In this document: positions 36,262 to 43,573 of the stretch, in pieces
Numbering within the stretch: position 1 is the stretch's first letter
Layout: each line of letters begins with the position of its first letter
Origin: an uncultured Bacteroides sp.
GTDB taxonomy: Bacteria; Bacteroidota; Bacteroidia; Bacteroidales; Bacteroidaceae
Direction: 5' to 3'
Assembly: GCA_944322355.1 (NCBI GenBank)
Contig: CALUOT010000001.1
Span: 62,001-126,000 of the forward strand
Length of the DNA: 64,000 nucleotides
Notes under the pieces: generated by a model
Database searches by the model: none
Told to the model about the DNA's origin: nothing
The model's input: only the letters and a program-made list of their open reading frames with translations
Program-made: the position numbers and the translations under genes

Positions 36262-37092
36262 TTAGCGGGATGATTGATGTTTCTGCCAAGTTACGTACAG
36301 GCTCTTCCCTCCCTTGCATACGGCGTAGATGAGGATAGAGAAGAAAATGATGGCTGCACCCGAAGGTACGTTCAGGTAGAAAGACAGCAGCAGACCGCCC
36401 AGACAACCGAGGTAGCCGATACCGATGGACAAACCGATGATGCGCTGAAAGCGTTGCGAGAACAGGTTGGCTGTCATTTGGGGAACGGTAAGCAGCGAGA
36501 TGACCAGCACGATGCCCACCATGCGGAGGCAGGCCACGATGGTCAGGGCGATGAACATCATCAGGAGATATTCGAACAGGGCAACGGGAATGCCTTGGGA
36601 ACGGGCAAAGTCGCGGTCGAAGGCGATGCAGACGATGGGGCGCAGGAAGAGCAGGAAAAAAAGGCTGAGCACGACCGAAAGCACAGCCAGCAACAGAATG
36701 TCGCCCGGCGTAATGGTCAGGATATTGCCGAACAAGTAGGCGGAGAGGTCGGGGGCATAGCCGGGGGTCAGGAAGGTGAACATGATGCCCAGGGCCATGC
36801 CCAGGGTCCAGAAGACGGCGATGGCCGAGTCTTCGCGCATGTCCTTGCGTTTGCTGAGCCATTCCACACCGAAGGCGGACAGTACGGCAAACACGGCAGC
36901 CGACAGGATGGGGGAGATGCCTGTATAGAGTCCCAGACCGATGCCGCCGAACGAGGCATGGGTCAGTCCGCCGCTGATGAAGACCAACCGGCGGGTGACG
37001 ATGTAAGTGCCCACCAGTCCGCAGGCGATGCTGGCCAGCAGGCTGCCCAGCAGGGCGTATTGAAAGAAGGTGTATTGCAGCAGCTCCGTCAT
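36262..37092 (-). CDS. Metal ABC transporter permease, ZnuB/MntB-like
   Basis: A 276-residue polytopic inner-membrane protein of the ABC-3 family with about eight helices. The start at 37092 gives MTELLQYTFFQYALLGSLLA; upstream in-frame codons overlap the preceding gene. Family features include GLVGTYIVTRRLVFISGGLTHA and GIVLVISLLTVPQMTANLF. ABC-3 permeases import Zn or Mn. No ATPase or binding protein is adjacent, so partners are elsewhere. It follows the Cys-containing hypothetical gene with no gap. Confidence 0.9.
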   Translation of the reverse strand: MTELLQYTFFQYALLGSLLASIACGLVGTYIVTRRLVFISGGLTHASFGGIGLGLYTGISPILSAAVFAVLSAFGVEWLSKRKDMREDSAIAVFWTLGMALGIMFTFLTPGYAPDLSAYLFGNILTITPGDILLLAVLSVVLSLFFLLFLRPIVCIAFDRDFARSQGIPVALFEYLLMMFIALTIVACLRMVGIVLVISLLTVPQMTANLFSQRFQRIIGLSIGIGYLGCLGGLLLSFYLNVPSGAAIIFFSILIYAVCKGGKSLYVTWQKHQSSR

Positions 37093-37093
37093 G

Positions 37094-37534
37094 TCAGGCT
37101 CCTTTCTGGGTATGGGGATTGGCACGCAGTTCGCCGACGATAAGGAATACTTCATCCTTCAGATTGTCCGGCAGGGCGATGCCCCGCAGTTGCAGGCTTC
37201 GTACCCATCCGGCCACGTCCTCGGCCTGCATGGTGTAGAACACGTCGCGGAACTCTTCTTCCTGTTCGGCCGTGTAGGCGTCGGCGGGGGTGCCGATGTA
37301 TTGGTCCAACTCTTCATCATCATAGTATTCTATCTTCCGGCTTACGGCGGCCAGCAGGCTTTCTTTCTCGCATACTTCGTGCTGTCCGCAGCATTCCATG
37401 TCCACCGGGTTTACTTCGGGCATGGCTTCCAGTTCCCCGCTCTCTACTTGTTGGCGGAGGCGGCGGTTGCGTATCGTGCCGGCTATGGCGGCTACTATGG
37501 CTAAGGCAATCAGACTGACTATCAGTATCCACAT
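37094..37534 (-). CDS. Small membrane-anchored protein of unknown function with a CCG-H-C cluster
   Basis: A 146-residue protein: one N-terminal helix (MWILIVSLIALAIVAAIAGT), a basic stop-transfer RNRRLRQQ, then a soluble domain with DMECCGQHEVCEKESL (about 45-60), which could bind metal, and an acidic helical C-terminus. I do not know its function. It ends 1 bp before the zinc/manganese-type permease start, has its own promoter, and is likely the first gene of an operon with the permease, tsaE and Imm17-like gene. Confidence 0.7.
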   Translation of the reverse strand: MWILIVSLIALAIVAAIAGTIRNRRLRQQVESGELEAMPEVNPVDMECCGQHEVCEKESLLAAVSRKIEYYDDEELDQYIGTPADAYTAEQEEEFRDVFYTMQAEDVAGWVRSLQLRGIALPDNLKDEVFLIVGELRANPHTQKGA

Positions 37535-37556
37535 GGTGTATCCTTTCTTTGGCGCA

Positions 37557-37587
37557 CAAAGATACGGTTTGTTGGGCAGATGACAAA
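37557..37587 (-). promoter_or_regulatory. -33/-7 promoter of the metal permease operon
   Basis: Minus strand: TTTG (37587-37584), 19 bp, TATCTTTG (37564-37557), 22 bp upstream of the start codon. Confidence 0.75.
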
Positions 37588-37645
37588 ATGTTCATTGAAG
37601 AAGAGAGTCACTATTCTCGAATGGGTGGTCGTGTTCCGGGTATAG

Positions 37646-37677
37646 AAAAAGAGCGGAACTTTTTGAGGGTTCCGCTC
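37646..37677 (-). terminator. Intrinsic terminator of the DUF5053 cassette
   Basis: On the minus strand, GAGCGGAAC (37677-37669) and GTTCCGCTC (37659-37651) are perfect 9-bp arms around a 9-nt loop. Five T follow (37650-37646). Confidence 0.9.
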
Positions 37678-37691
37678 TCATACTTGCGCCC

Positions 37692-37744
37692 GGAGGCCGG
37701 GAGCGACTTGTGTTCAAACCGGGGGATATGTTCCCGGAGCCTCC
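37692..37744 (-). other. Structured 3' region of the DUF5053 cassette
   Basis: On the minus strand, GGAGG-CT-CCGGGA (37744-37732) pairs with TCCCGG-CCTCC (37702-37692): 11 bp with a 2-nt bulge. The stem touches the stop codon and precedes the terminator. It could be a stable 3' UTR or a small RNA. It does not fold as a tRNA. Confidence 0.5.
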
Positions 37745-37998
37745 TAAATGCTATCGGCAGCACGGCGTATGCGGTCGGACAAATCGAATAAAGCACCTTT
37801 CAACTGTTCCGTTTCCTGGGGAGTGAACGAAGTGGGTTTGCCGTTTCCGTCCCGTCCGTCCAGCTTGTGGTAAAGCCAGGAACTGGACTTGCCGAAGTAA
37901 GTGCGTGACAGGTCGGCCCATGAGATGGCCACCAAGAGGTCATATAACTTTTGCCGCATGGTCTGCGTGTCTTGTTGTCTGGTAATGATTGTTTCCAT
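37744..37998 (-). CDS. DUF5053 family small protein
   Basis: An 84-residue protein if started at METIITRQQDTQTMRQKLYD (37998). It is mostly helical; SWADLSRTYFGKSSSWLYHK resembles the helix-turn-helix-like core of DUF5053, and GDRIRRAADSI-type helix closes it. The function is unknown; a DNA-binding role is possible. It is the second gene of a two-gene cassette with the 56-codon gene upstream, 50 bp apart, and has its own terminator. Confidence 0.7.
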   Translation of the reverse strand: METIITRQQDTQTMRQKLYDLLVAISWADLSRTYFGKSSSWLYHKLDGRDGNGKPTSFTPQETEQLKGALFDLSDRIRRAADSI

Positions 37999-38017
37999 AT
38001 TTATATTCTTTTTAGAG

Positions 38018-38039
38018 ACCTCCCCGTAGTTGGGGAGGC
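38018..38039. other. GC hairpin between the two cassette genes
   Basis: ACCTCCCC-GTAGTT-GGGGAGGC forms an 8-bp stem. On the plus strand it is followed by TTTGTTTTT, so it may terminate antisense transcription. On the minus strand it sits just before the DUF5053 start. Confidence 0.55.
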
Positions 38040-38047
38040 TTTGTTTT

Positions 38048-38218
38048 TCATTCTTCATTCTCCGCTTCGGCCATCAGTTCATTGAAGAGCTTTTCGATAT
38101 ACCATCTTATTTCCGGATAGCCGTTGGGATAAGAGTTTTTGTAATTGCGAATTGCCATAATCAGGTCGAATTCCTTTTCGGTCAATTCTGTCTTTTCAGT
38201 TGTTTTTTTCTTTGCCAT
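38048..38218 (-). CDS. 56-residue lysine/glutamate-rich small protein
   Basis: The reading frame begins MAKKKTTEKTELTEKEFDLI and continues through MAIRNYKNSYPNGYPEIRWY to end NEE, followed by TGA. It is supported by a well-placed promoter (start 23 bp after the -7 box) and by its position upstream of DUF5053. It has a charged N-terminus and amphipathic helices, and no membrane segment. No family is recognised. It could be an antitoxin- or regulator-like partner of DUF5053; that is inference. Confidence 0.65.
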   Translation of the reverse strand: MAKKKTTEKTELTEKEFDLIMAIRNYKNSYPNGYPEIRWYIEKLFNELMAEAENEE

Positions 38219-38240
38219 ATCTCTTTGATTTTGAACACTA

Positions 38241-38271
38241 CAAAGATAGTACGATTTTTCGTACTATACAA
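38241..38271 (-). promoter_or_regulatory. Promoter with embedded 22-bp palindromic operator
   Basis: Minus strand: TTG (38271-38269), 20 bp, TATCTTTG (38248-38241). The spacer is filled by ATAGTACGA-TTTT-TCGTACTAT, a perfect 9+4+9 inverted repeat (38246-38267). A repressor bound here would block RNA polymerase, so the cassette is probably autoregulated. Confidence 0.8.
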
Positions 38272-38334
38272 GCCTTTCGCCCATTACTTTTCATCCTTCT
38301 TTCACTTTCATAAACTAAATGCTGGTTACAAACC

Positions 38335-39570
38335 TTATGTGAAATCGATGCGGAATCCGGCTGCCTGCAAGTCGTCCCAATAGTGCGGATAGGACTTGCT
38401 CACCACTTGCGGCCGGTTGATGCGCAGGCCGGGGCAGACGAGGCTGGCTGGGGCAAAGGCCATGGCCATGCGGTGGTCTTCGTAGGTGTCGATGGCGGGA
38501 TGCTCGTCGGCCGGGCATCGCTCGCTGTCCCAGCGGAGGAGGTTGTCGCCTTCGGCCCGGACTACGTAGCCCAGCTTACGCAACTCGGTGATGAGGGCCT
38601 GGATGCGGTCGGTCTCCTTGATTCGCAGGCTTTGCAGGCCGGTGAAGCAGAAGGGAATGCCCATCAGGCAGCAGGTCACGACGAACGTTTGGGCCAGGTC
38701 GGGAATGTCCTTCAAGTCGGCATCGAGCCGGGCGGGCGGGGTGCCTTGGCGGGTCAGCCGGACACCACGGGCGGTGAAGTCGGTGTGTACGCCCAGTCGG
38801 GCAAAGAGTTCCGCTCCGCGACGGTCGCCTTGGGGGCTATGCCTGAAGAGGCCGAGCAGTTCGACTTCGGGAGCGTGCAGGGAGGGGGCGAGGGCTACCA
38901 GCTGATACCAGTAGGAAGCCGCACTCCAGTCGCTCTCCACCCGGTAGGCAGTGTCCCGATAACGGCCGGGAAGCACTTGGATGCAATCGGCCGCTGTCCA
39001 TGCTGCCGGGACGCCGAAGTCGTGCATCAGTTGCAGGGTCAGGTCGATGTAGGGACGGGATATGATGTCGCCTGTCAGCCGGAGGCGGAGACCGTCGGGC
39101 AGCATCGGCGCTATCATCAGCAAGGCCGAGATGTATTGCGAACTGACGTTGCCGGGCAGGGTAAGGGCGCTTCCGGTCAGGCGGTCGCCCGTGATGCGCA
39201 GCGGCGGGAAGCCTTCGTCGCCCTCATAGTCGATGTGCGCTCCCAGCGTCCGAAGCGCGTCTACCAGGATGCGGATGGGGCGTTGCTGCATGCGGGCGGT
39301 GCCGGTCAGTACGTGTGTGCCGGGAGTCACGCTGAGGTAGGCGGTGAGGAAGCGCATGGCCGTCCCGGCTGCCTGTATGTCTATCACTTCCGGCATGTGG
39401 TCAAGGGCGCGAATCATCACCTGCGTATCGTCACAGTCGCTCAGATTAGTAGGGCGGGTCGTTCCGCCCGAGAGGGCGTGCAGGATGAGGGCGCGGTTGC
39501 TGATGCTCTTCGAGGCAGGCAGCGTGATGCAGGCCTTCAGCGTGGCGGGGGCAGTCAAGATATATGGCAT
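38335..39570 (-). CDS. aroA: 3-phosphoshikimate 1-carboxyvinyltransferase (EPSP synthase)
   Basis: A 411-residue cytosolic enzyme of the shikimate pathway that condenses phosphoenolpyruvate with shikimate-3-phosphate. The substrate-binding motif is LPASKSISNRALIL (about 17-30). AGTAMRFLTAYL, the RPI-containing TARMQQRPIRILVDAL, KETDRIQAL and YEDHRMAMAFA follow in the usual order. Length is slightly shorter than the typical 425-430, as in other Bacteroides. The gene is single, with a possible -7 box (TATTTTTG on the minus strand, 39625-39618). Confidence 0.93.
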   Translation of the reverse strand: MPYILTAPATLKACITLPASKSISNRALILHALSGGTTRPTNLSDCDDTQVMIRALDHMPEVIDIQAAGTAMRFLTAYLSVTPGTHVLTGTARMQQRPIRILVDALRTLGAHIDYEGDEGFPPLRITGDRLTGSALTLPGNVSSQYISALLMIAPMLPDGLRLRLTGDIISRPYIDLTLQLMHDFGVPAAWTAADCIQVLPGRYRDTAYRVESDWSAASYWYQLVALAPSLHAPEVELLGLFRHSPQGDRRGAELFARLGVHTDFTARGVRLTRQGTPPARLDADLKDIPDLAQTFVVTCCLMGIPFCFTGLQSLRIKETDRIQALITELRKLGYVVRAEGDNLLRWDSERCPADEHPAIDTYEDHRMAMAFAPASLVCPGLRINRPQVVSKSYPHYWDDLQAAGFRIDFT

Positions 39571-39735
39571 ACGAAATAAAGTATATATAATTATAGGTAT
39601 AACTTGTTAGAATGCTGCAAAAATAGCTATTCTTGCGCAATCCCCTTTTCCCCTTTGCCTGTTTTTTCTTTGAAGTGGTAACATTGTTTAGAAATAATAA
39701 GCAAAACATGGGAAGAATCACTGTCCGATCCTTGG

Positions 39736-39743
39736 TAATTTTG
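39736..39743 (+). promoter_or_regulatory. -7 box of the Bcr-like efflux gene
   Basis: TAATTTTG, 25 bp before the start codon. No convincing -33 element is present. Confidence 0.45.
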
Positions 39744-39767
39744 CCGCGCTAAAAAGAGTACATGGTT

Positions 39768-40973
39768 ATGAAGAAAGACAATTCTAAGACTTTTCTGTTG
39801 ATATTACTGGGGATGCTGACTGCTTTCGGGCCATTCGTCACGGACATGTATCTGCCCAGTTTGCCCTCGATGGGCGAGTATTTCCGGACGTCTTCGTCCA
39901 TGGTGCAGTTGGGACTGACGACCAGCATGATTGGCCTGGCTGTCGGGCAGTTGCTTTTCGGGCCGCTGAGCGACCGCTATGGGCGTCGTACTCCGTTGCT
40001 GTTTGCCATGTGGCTGTTCATCGTCTCTACCTTGTTGTGCCTTTATGCGCAGACCATCTATCAGTTTGTGGCTTTCCGTTTGCTGCAAGGCATGGCAGGG
40101 GCGGGAGGTATTGTCATTTCCCGTTCGGTAGCTACGGACAAGTATGCCGGTCGCGAACTGGCTAAGATGCTGGCCGTCATCGGTGCCATCAACGGGGTGG
40201 CTCCTGTGGCTGCTCCCATCGCAGGAGGTGTGTTTACCGACTGGATAGGTTGGCATGGTATCTTCTGGATTCTCTTCGGGCTGGGAGGAGTGTTGCTGTT
40301 CTGCTGCTATCGGTTCCGCGAGTCGCTGCCCCGCGAGCGGCGTTCGGCTTCGACGTGGAGAAATACCTTCCACAGCTTTGTGGTTGTGCTGCGTGACCGT
40401 CAGTATGTGAGCTATGCTTTCCAGATGGCTTTTGCCCAAGGCGTATTGTTTGCTCACATAGCCTCCTCGCCTTTCATCGTGCAGCAGCATTACGGCTTTT
40501 CGGCCTTTGCTTTCAGCCTGTGCTTTGCGGTCAATGCGCTGATGATAGGGGTAGCGGCGGCTCTGTCGGTCAAGTTTCATCGGCCGGAGAGCAGCACGTT
40601 GGCGGGGAGTTGTGGCATGGTGGTCATGGCGGGGGCACAATGCGTGGCGCTGATGTCGGGATGCAGTTTCTGGCTGTATCAGGCACTGCTGATGCTCCTC
40701 CTTTTCTTCATGGGGCTGACGTTTACCTCCAGTACGGCCTTGGCCATGGATAGTCAGCGGGCGAATTCGGGCACGGCTTCGGCACTGCTGGGAGCCGTAG
40801 GTTTTGCGGCAGGCGGCATTGTTTCGCCCTTGGTCGGGCTGGGCGACATCCTTTCGTCGGCAGGACTTCTGTTTGTCATCTGCGCTTCGGGCTCGCTGGT
40901 ATGCACCTTGGTTGCCTTGGGACGTCGGCGTTCGCGTCTTTACTTCGCGTTCAGCACGTTCCAGAAGCGTTGA
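39768..40973 (+). CDS. Multidrug efflux MFS transporter, Bcr/CflA family
   Basis: About 401 residues and twelve predicted helices. The start at 39768 (MKKDNSKTF) is preferred; an ATG two codons earlier is also possible. Family features are FVTDMYLPSLPSMGEYF (about 24-40), the loop 2-3 motif GPLSDRYGRRTPLL, and the RLLQGMAGAGGIVISRSVATD block typical of Bcr/CflA. These proton-driven pumps export drugs such as bicyclomycin or chloramphenicol; the substrate is unknown here. The last 34 bp overlap the end of the next gene on the opposite strand. Confidence 0.9.
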   Translation: MKKDNSKTFLLILLGMLTAFGPFVTDMYLPSLPSMGEYFRTSSSMVQLGLTTSMIGLAVGQLLFGPLSDRYGRRTPLLFAMWLFIVSTLLCLYAQTIYQFVAFRLLQGMAGAGGIVISRSVATDKYAGRELAKMLAVIGAINGVAPVAAPIAGGVFTDWIGWHGIFWILFGLGGVLLFCCYRFRESLPRERRSASTWRNTFHSFVVVLRDRQYVSYAFQMAFAQGVLFAHIASSPFIVQQHYGFSAFAFSLCFAVNALMIGVAAALSVKFHRPESSTLAGSCGMVVMAGAQCVALMSGCSFWLYQALLMLLLFFMGLTFTSSTALAMDSQRANSGTASALLGAVGFAAGGIVSPLVGLGDILSSAGLLFVICASGSLVCTLVALGRRRSRLYFAFSTFQKR

Positions 40974-41332
40974 GGCAGGCTGATGTTCGCCACGTCGACG
41001 GCGTCGCGGAACAGGGGCGCTATCTCCTGCGGGCGGAATCCGGCAATGCCGCAACCCACTTCGGTGACGAGGAATTGCAGTTCGGGGTGCATCCGGGCGA
41101 AGCTGACGAACTCGTCCACGTAAGGCCGGATGGCTTCCGGGCCGCCGTGCATCGTGGGGATGCCATACGTCTGCCCTTGCAGGCCGGCGCCCTGTCCCCA
41201 CACGGCGCCCCACTGACGCCAGGCTTGCAGGGCAGCCCCACCGCCGTGGGCGCCTTCGAGGTTACTACCAAAGACAAATATCTCGCCGGGCTGCAGCTCG
41301 GTGATGCGTTCGGGGGTGATTCGCTTATCCAT
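40940..41332 (-). CDS. A1S_2505-like (phage non-structural protein family) small protein
   Basis: A 130-residue protein starting MDKRITPERITELQPGEIFV (41332); upstream in-frame codons lack homologous character. It contains FGSNLEGAHGGGAALQAW and a C-terminal VTEVGCGIAGFRPQEIAPLF, a glycine-rich nucleotide-binding style reminiscent of macro-like or Rossmannoid folds. I recognise it as the family annotated A1S_2505 phage non-structural protein, widespread on bacterial chromosomes. Function is unknown. It converges with and overlaps the Bcr-like gene by 34 bp. Confidence 0.65.
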   Translation of the reverse strand: MDKRITPERITELQPGEIFVFGSNLEGAHGGGAALQAWRQWGAVWGQGAGLQGQTYGIPTMHGGPEAIRPYVDEFVSFARMHPELQFLVTEVGCGIAGFRPQEIAPLFRDAVDVANISLPQRFWNVLNAK

Positions 41333-41418
41333 ATTATATAGAGATATATAGGTTCGGACGACAAAGATATTCCTTTCTCCGCACGTAGCGAACAGTTCGG
41401 CCTTGTTTTTTGCATTAG

Positions 41419-41560
41419 GAAGAAAACTTATCGGCATACGGACGAAAAGTTATCTGCGTCAGAATGTATTCTGTAGTTCACGACGTGAACTATGTAATTC
41501 ACGACGTGAACTAATTAGACCACGACGTGAACTAATTAATTCACACTGTGAACTACAGAA
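41419..41560. repeat. Array C: 21-bp TTCACGACGTGAA array with a 22-bp pair upstream
   Basis: In the 396-bp gap between the A1S_2505-like start and the amt stop, four 21-bp units start at 41474, 41495, 41516 and 41537. Unit 1 is a 19-bp palindrome, TAGTTCACGACGTGAACTA. Units 2 and 3 keep the CACGACGTGAA core. Unit 4 has TTCACACTGTGAA, with both arms changed so that symmetry is kept. Just before them, 41419-41440 and 41441-41462 are two 22-bp units matching at 16 of 22 positions. Confidence 0.85.
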
Positions 41561-41644
41561 TCCTTTCAGACGTGTTTATCTTTATCCCTATGTCCGTTGA
41601 AGTCTGCTCCCTGTCGGAGAAAGCTTTCCCTGCGGGGAAAACAG

Positions 41645-41677
41645 AAGGGCCTCCCCGATGTCCCCGGGGAAGCCCTT
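41645..41677 (-). terminator. Likely terminator of the ammonium operon
   Basis: AAGGGCCTCCCCG (41645-41657) and CGGGGAAGCCCTT (41665-41677) are 13-bp arms with one mismatch around a 7-nt loop. On the minus strand TTCTGTTTTCC follows. It is 52 bp after the amt stop. Confidence 0.65.
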
Positions 41678-41728
41678 GCTGCAAAGTATGTCTGTATATT
41701 GCTTCGTGTGGGTGAAGCCGCCGTTGGC

Positions 41729-43087
41729 TTAGTGCCCGTAGGCCGACTCGCCGTGCTCGTAGATGTCGAGGCCTTCTTCCTCCACGCGCTTGTCTACGCG
41801 AAGGCCGATGGTGGCGTCGACCACCTTGAAGAGGATGAACGTGACGACGGCACTGAAGGCGATGGATACGCCTGTGGCCACGAGCTGTACCCACAGCTGA
41901 TGCCAGTCGCCATAGAGGGCACCCTGTACGCCGCCCTCGCCGGAGATGAACTGCGTGGCGAATACACCGGTGAGGATAGAGCCGATGATGCCGCCGATGC
42001 CGTGTACGCCGAAGGCATCGAGTGCGTCGTCATAGCCGAACTTGGGCTTCACGATGGCCACCATGCAGAAGCAGATGGCGGAGGTGATGATGCCGATGCA
42101 GAAGGCTCCCAGCAGGTCGACGGTGCCGGCCGCGGGCGTAATGGCTACCAGTCCGGCCACGGCACCCGTGCAGGCGCCGATGGTAGTCGGCTTCTTGTTG
42201 CACAGCCAGTCGATGACCATCCACGTAATGGCTGCTGCTGCCGTGGCTATGTGCGTCACCAGGAACGCATTGGCAGCCAGTCCGTCGGCAGCCAGTCCGC
42301 TACCGGCGTTGAATCCGAACCAGCCCAGCCACAGGAAGGAGGTGCCCATGAAGACATACGTCACGTTGTGCGGGGTGATAGGATGTCCGATGCGATAGTC
42401 CATGCGCTTGCCCAGCAGGATGGCCATGACCAGTGCGGAGATTCCGGCATTGATGTGTACCACCGTACCTCCGGCGAAGTCGATGGCTCCCATCTCTTGC
42501 AGGAATCCGCCTCCCCATACCCAGTGCGCCATGGGGAAGTAGGCCAGGATGACCCACAGGATGATGAAGACGATGTAGCCCGAGAACTTGATTCGTTCGG
42601 CAAAGGCTCCCAGTATCAACGCCGGGGTGATGATGGCGAACATGCACTGGAACATGACGAAGAGCAGTTCCGGTATGTTGCCCGCGGTCAGTGTGTCGAG
42701 GCTGATGCCGTGCAGGAAGGCTTTGTCGAATCCTCCCATGATGCAGGCCAGCGGGTTGCCTGCCTCGGCGAAACTCGTATCGAACGCCCAGCTATAGCCG
42801 AAGGCAATCCACAGGATGCTGACCACGCCGACGATGAACAGTGTCTGCATGATGATGCTCAGTACGTTTTTCTGTCTCACCAGTCCGCCGTAGAAGAGGG
42901 CGATGCCCGGAATACTCATCAGTAATACCAGTACGGATGCTACCAATATCCAGGCTGTGTTGCCGCTGTCCAGTGTGGCTTCGGCTGCGGCGTCTTGTGC
43001 ATACATGCCCGGCGCGAAGCCGAATAGCAAAAGAAGGGTGGTGGCGACCTTCAGCAGTGTGAGGCCGCTTCTGCAATATTTATCCAT
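41729..43087 (-). CDS. amt: Ammonium transporter Amt
   Basis: A 452-residue inner-membrane channel with an N-terminal signal-like helix (LLKVATTLLLLFGFAPGMYA) and about eleven further helices. Amt features include ALFYGGLVRQKNVLSIIMQT, FGYSWAFDTSF, the central GGTVVHINAGISALVMA and DDALDAFGVHGIGGIIGSIL with the pore His pair. It conducts NH3/NH4+ under nitrogen limitation. The PII gene lies 57 bp upstream on the same strand. Confidence 0.95.
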   Translation of the reverse strand: MDKYCRSGLTLLKVATTLLLLFGFAPGMYAQDAAAEATLDSGNTAWILVASVLVLLMSIPGIALFYGGLVRQKNVLSIIMQTLFIVGVVSILWIAFGYSWAFDTSFAEAGNPLACIMGGFDKAFLHGISLDTLTAGNIPELLFVMFQCMFAIITPALILGAFAERIKFSGYIVFIILWVILAYFPMAHWVWGGGFLQEMGAIDFAGGTVVHINAGISALVMAILLGKRMDYRIGHPITPHNVTYVFMGTSFLWLGWFGFNAGSGLAADGLAANAFLVTHIATAAAAITWMVIDWLCNKKPTTIGACTGAVAGLVAITPAAGTVDLLGAFCIGIITSAICFCMVAIVKPKFGYDDALDAFGVHGIGGIIGSILTGVFATQFISGEGGVQGALYGDWHQLWVQLVATGVSIAFSAVVTFILFKVVDATIGLRVDKRVEEEGLDIYEHGESAYGH

Positions 43088-43144
43088 AATGTATATCGTT
43101 TATTAGTTTTTGTTATTGATGATATAAGTTGTGCTCCGATGCCT

Positions 43145-43501
43145 TTATTTCTCCTGTTCGGCATTGTAGAGGGCGATGTCTCCCCGTTCGCCTGTTCGGA
43201 TGCGGATGGCATCTTCCACAGGTATGACGAAGATACGTCCGTCGCCTATCTCGCCCGTATGGGCAGCTTTCAATATGGCTCTAACGGTTTTCTCGACGTT
43301 CTTGTCGCGCACGACGATGGATAGCAGGATGCGTTCGATGGAACTGGTGTCGTAGACTACTCCGCGGTAGATGCGGCCTTCGCGTGTCTTGCCAATGCCC
43401 CGCACATCGTAATAAGAGAACCATTCGATGTCAGCTTCGAGCAGTGCTTGCTTCACGTCGTCGAATTTGCTTCTTCGGATAATTGCTTCAATTTTTTTCA
43501 T
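43145..43501 (-). CDS. glnK: PII nitrogen regulatory protein (GlnB/GlnK)
   Basis: A 118-residue trimeric signal protein that senses 2-oxoglutarate and ATP/ADP and gates Amt. It has the B-loop and C-loop signatures AAHTGEIGDGRIFVIPVEDA and IRIRTGER. The T-loop, GIGKTREGRIYRGVVYDTSS, keeps a Tyr at residue 50 aligned with the uridylylated Tyr51 of E. coli GlnB but is shorter and less charged. Linkage to amt supports the GlnK assignment. Confidence 0.93.
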   Translation of the reverse strand: MKKIEAIIRRSKFDDVKQALLEADIEWFSYYDVRGIGKTREGRIYRGVVYDTSSIERILLSIVVRDKNVEKTVRAILKAAHTGEIGDGRIFVIPVEDAIRIRTGERGDIALYNAEQEK

Positions 43502-43573
43502 AACAATATATATTTATCTAGTTGTTTCTTGTTGTTGTTATCCTTTCTATTCTCTCTTTTTACCTTTCTGCCT

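Noticed and set aside
37680..37746. tRNA-like or attachment-site sequence
   Set aside because: It has GC-rich arms and a TTTGAAC stretch but no acceptor/anticodon cloverleaf. A bulged stem next to a terminator explains it better.
39804..41213. Long minus-strand open frame under the Bcr-like efflux gene, and similar ones under aroA (38383-39579, plus), the metal permease (36274-37143, plus) and amt (41597-42925, plus)
   Set aside because: All are shadows of strongly recognisable genes in GC-rich DNA; their products are low-complexity and rich in Arg, His or Gly.
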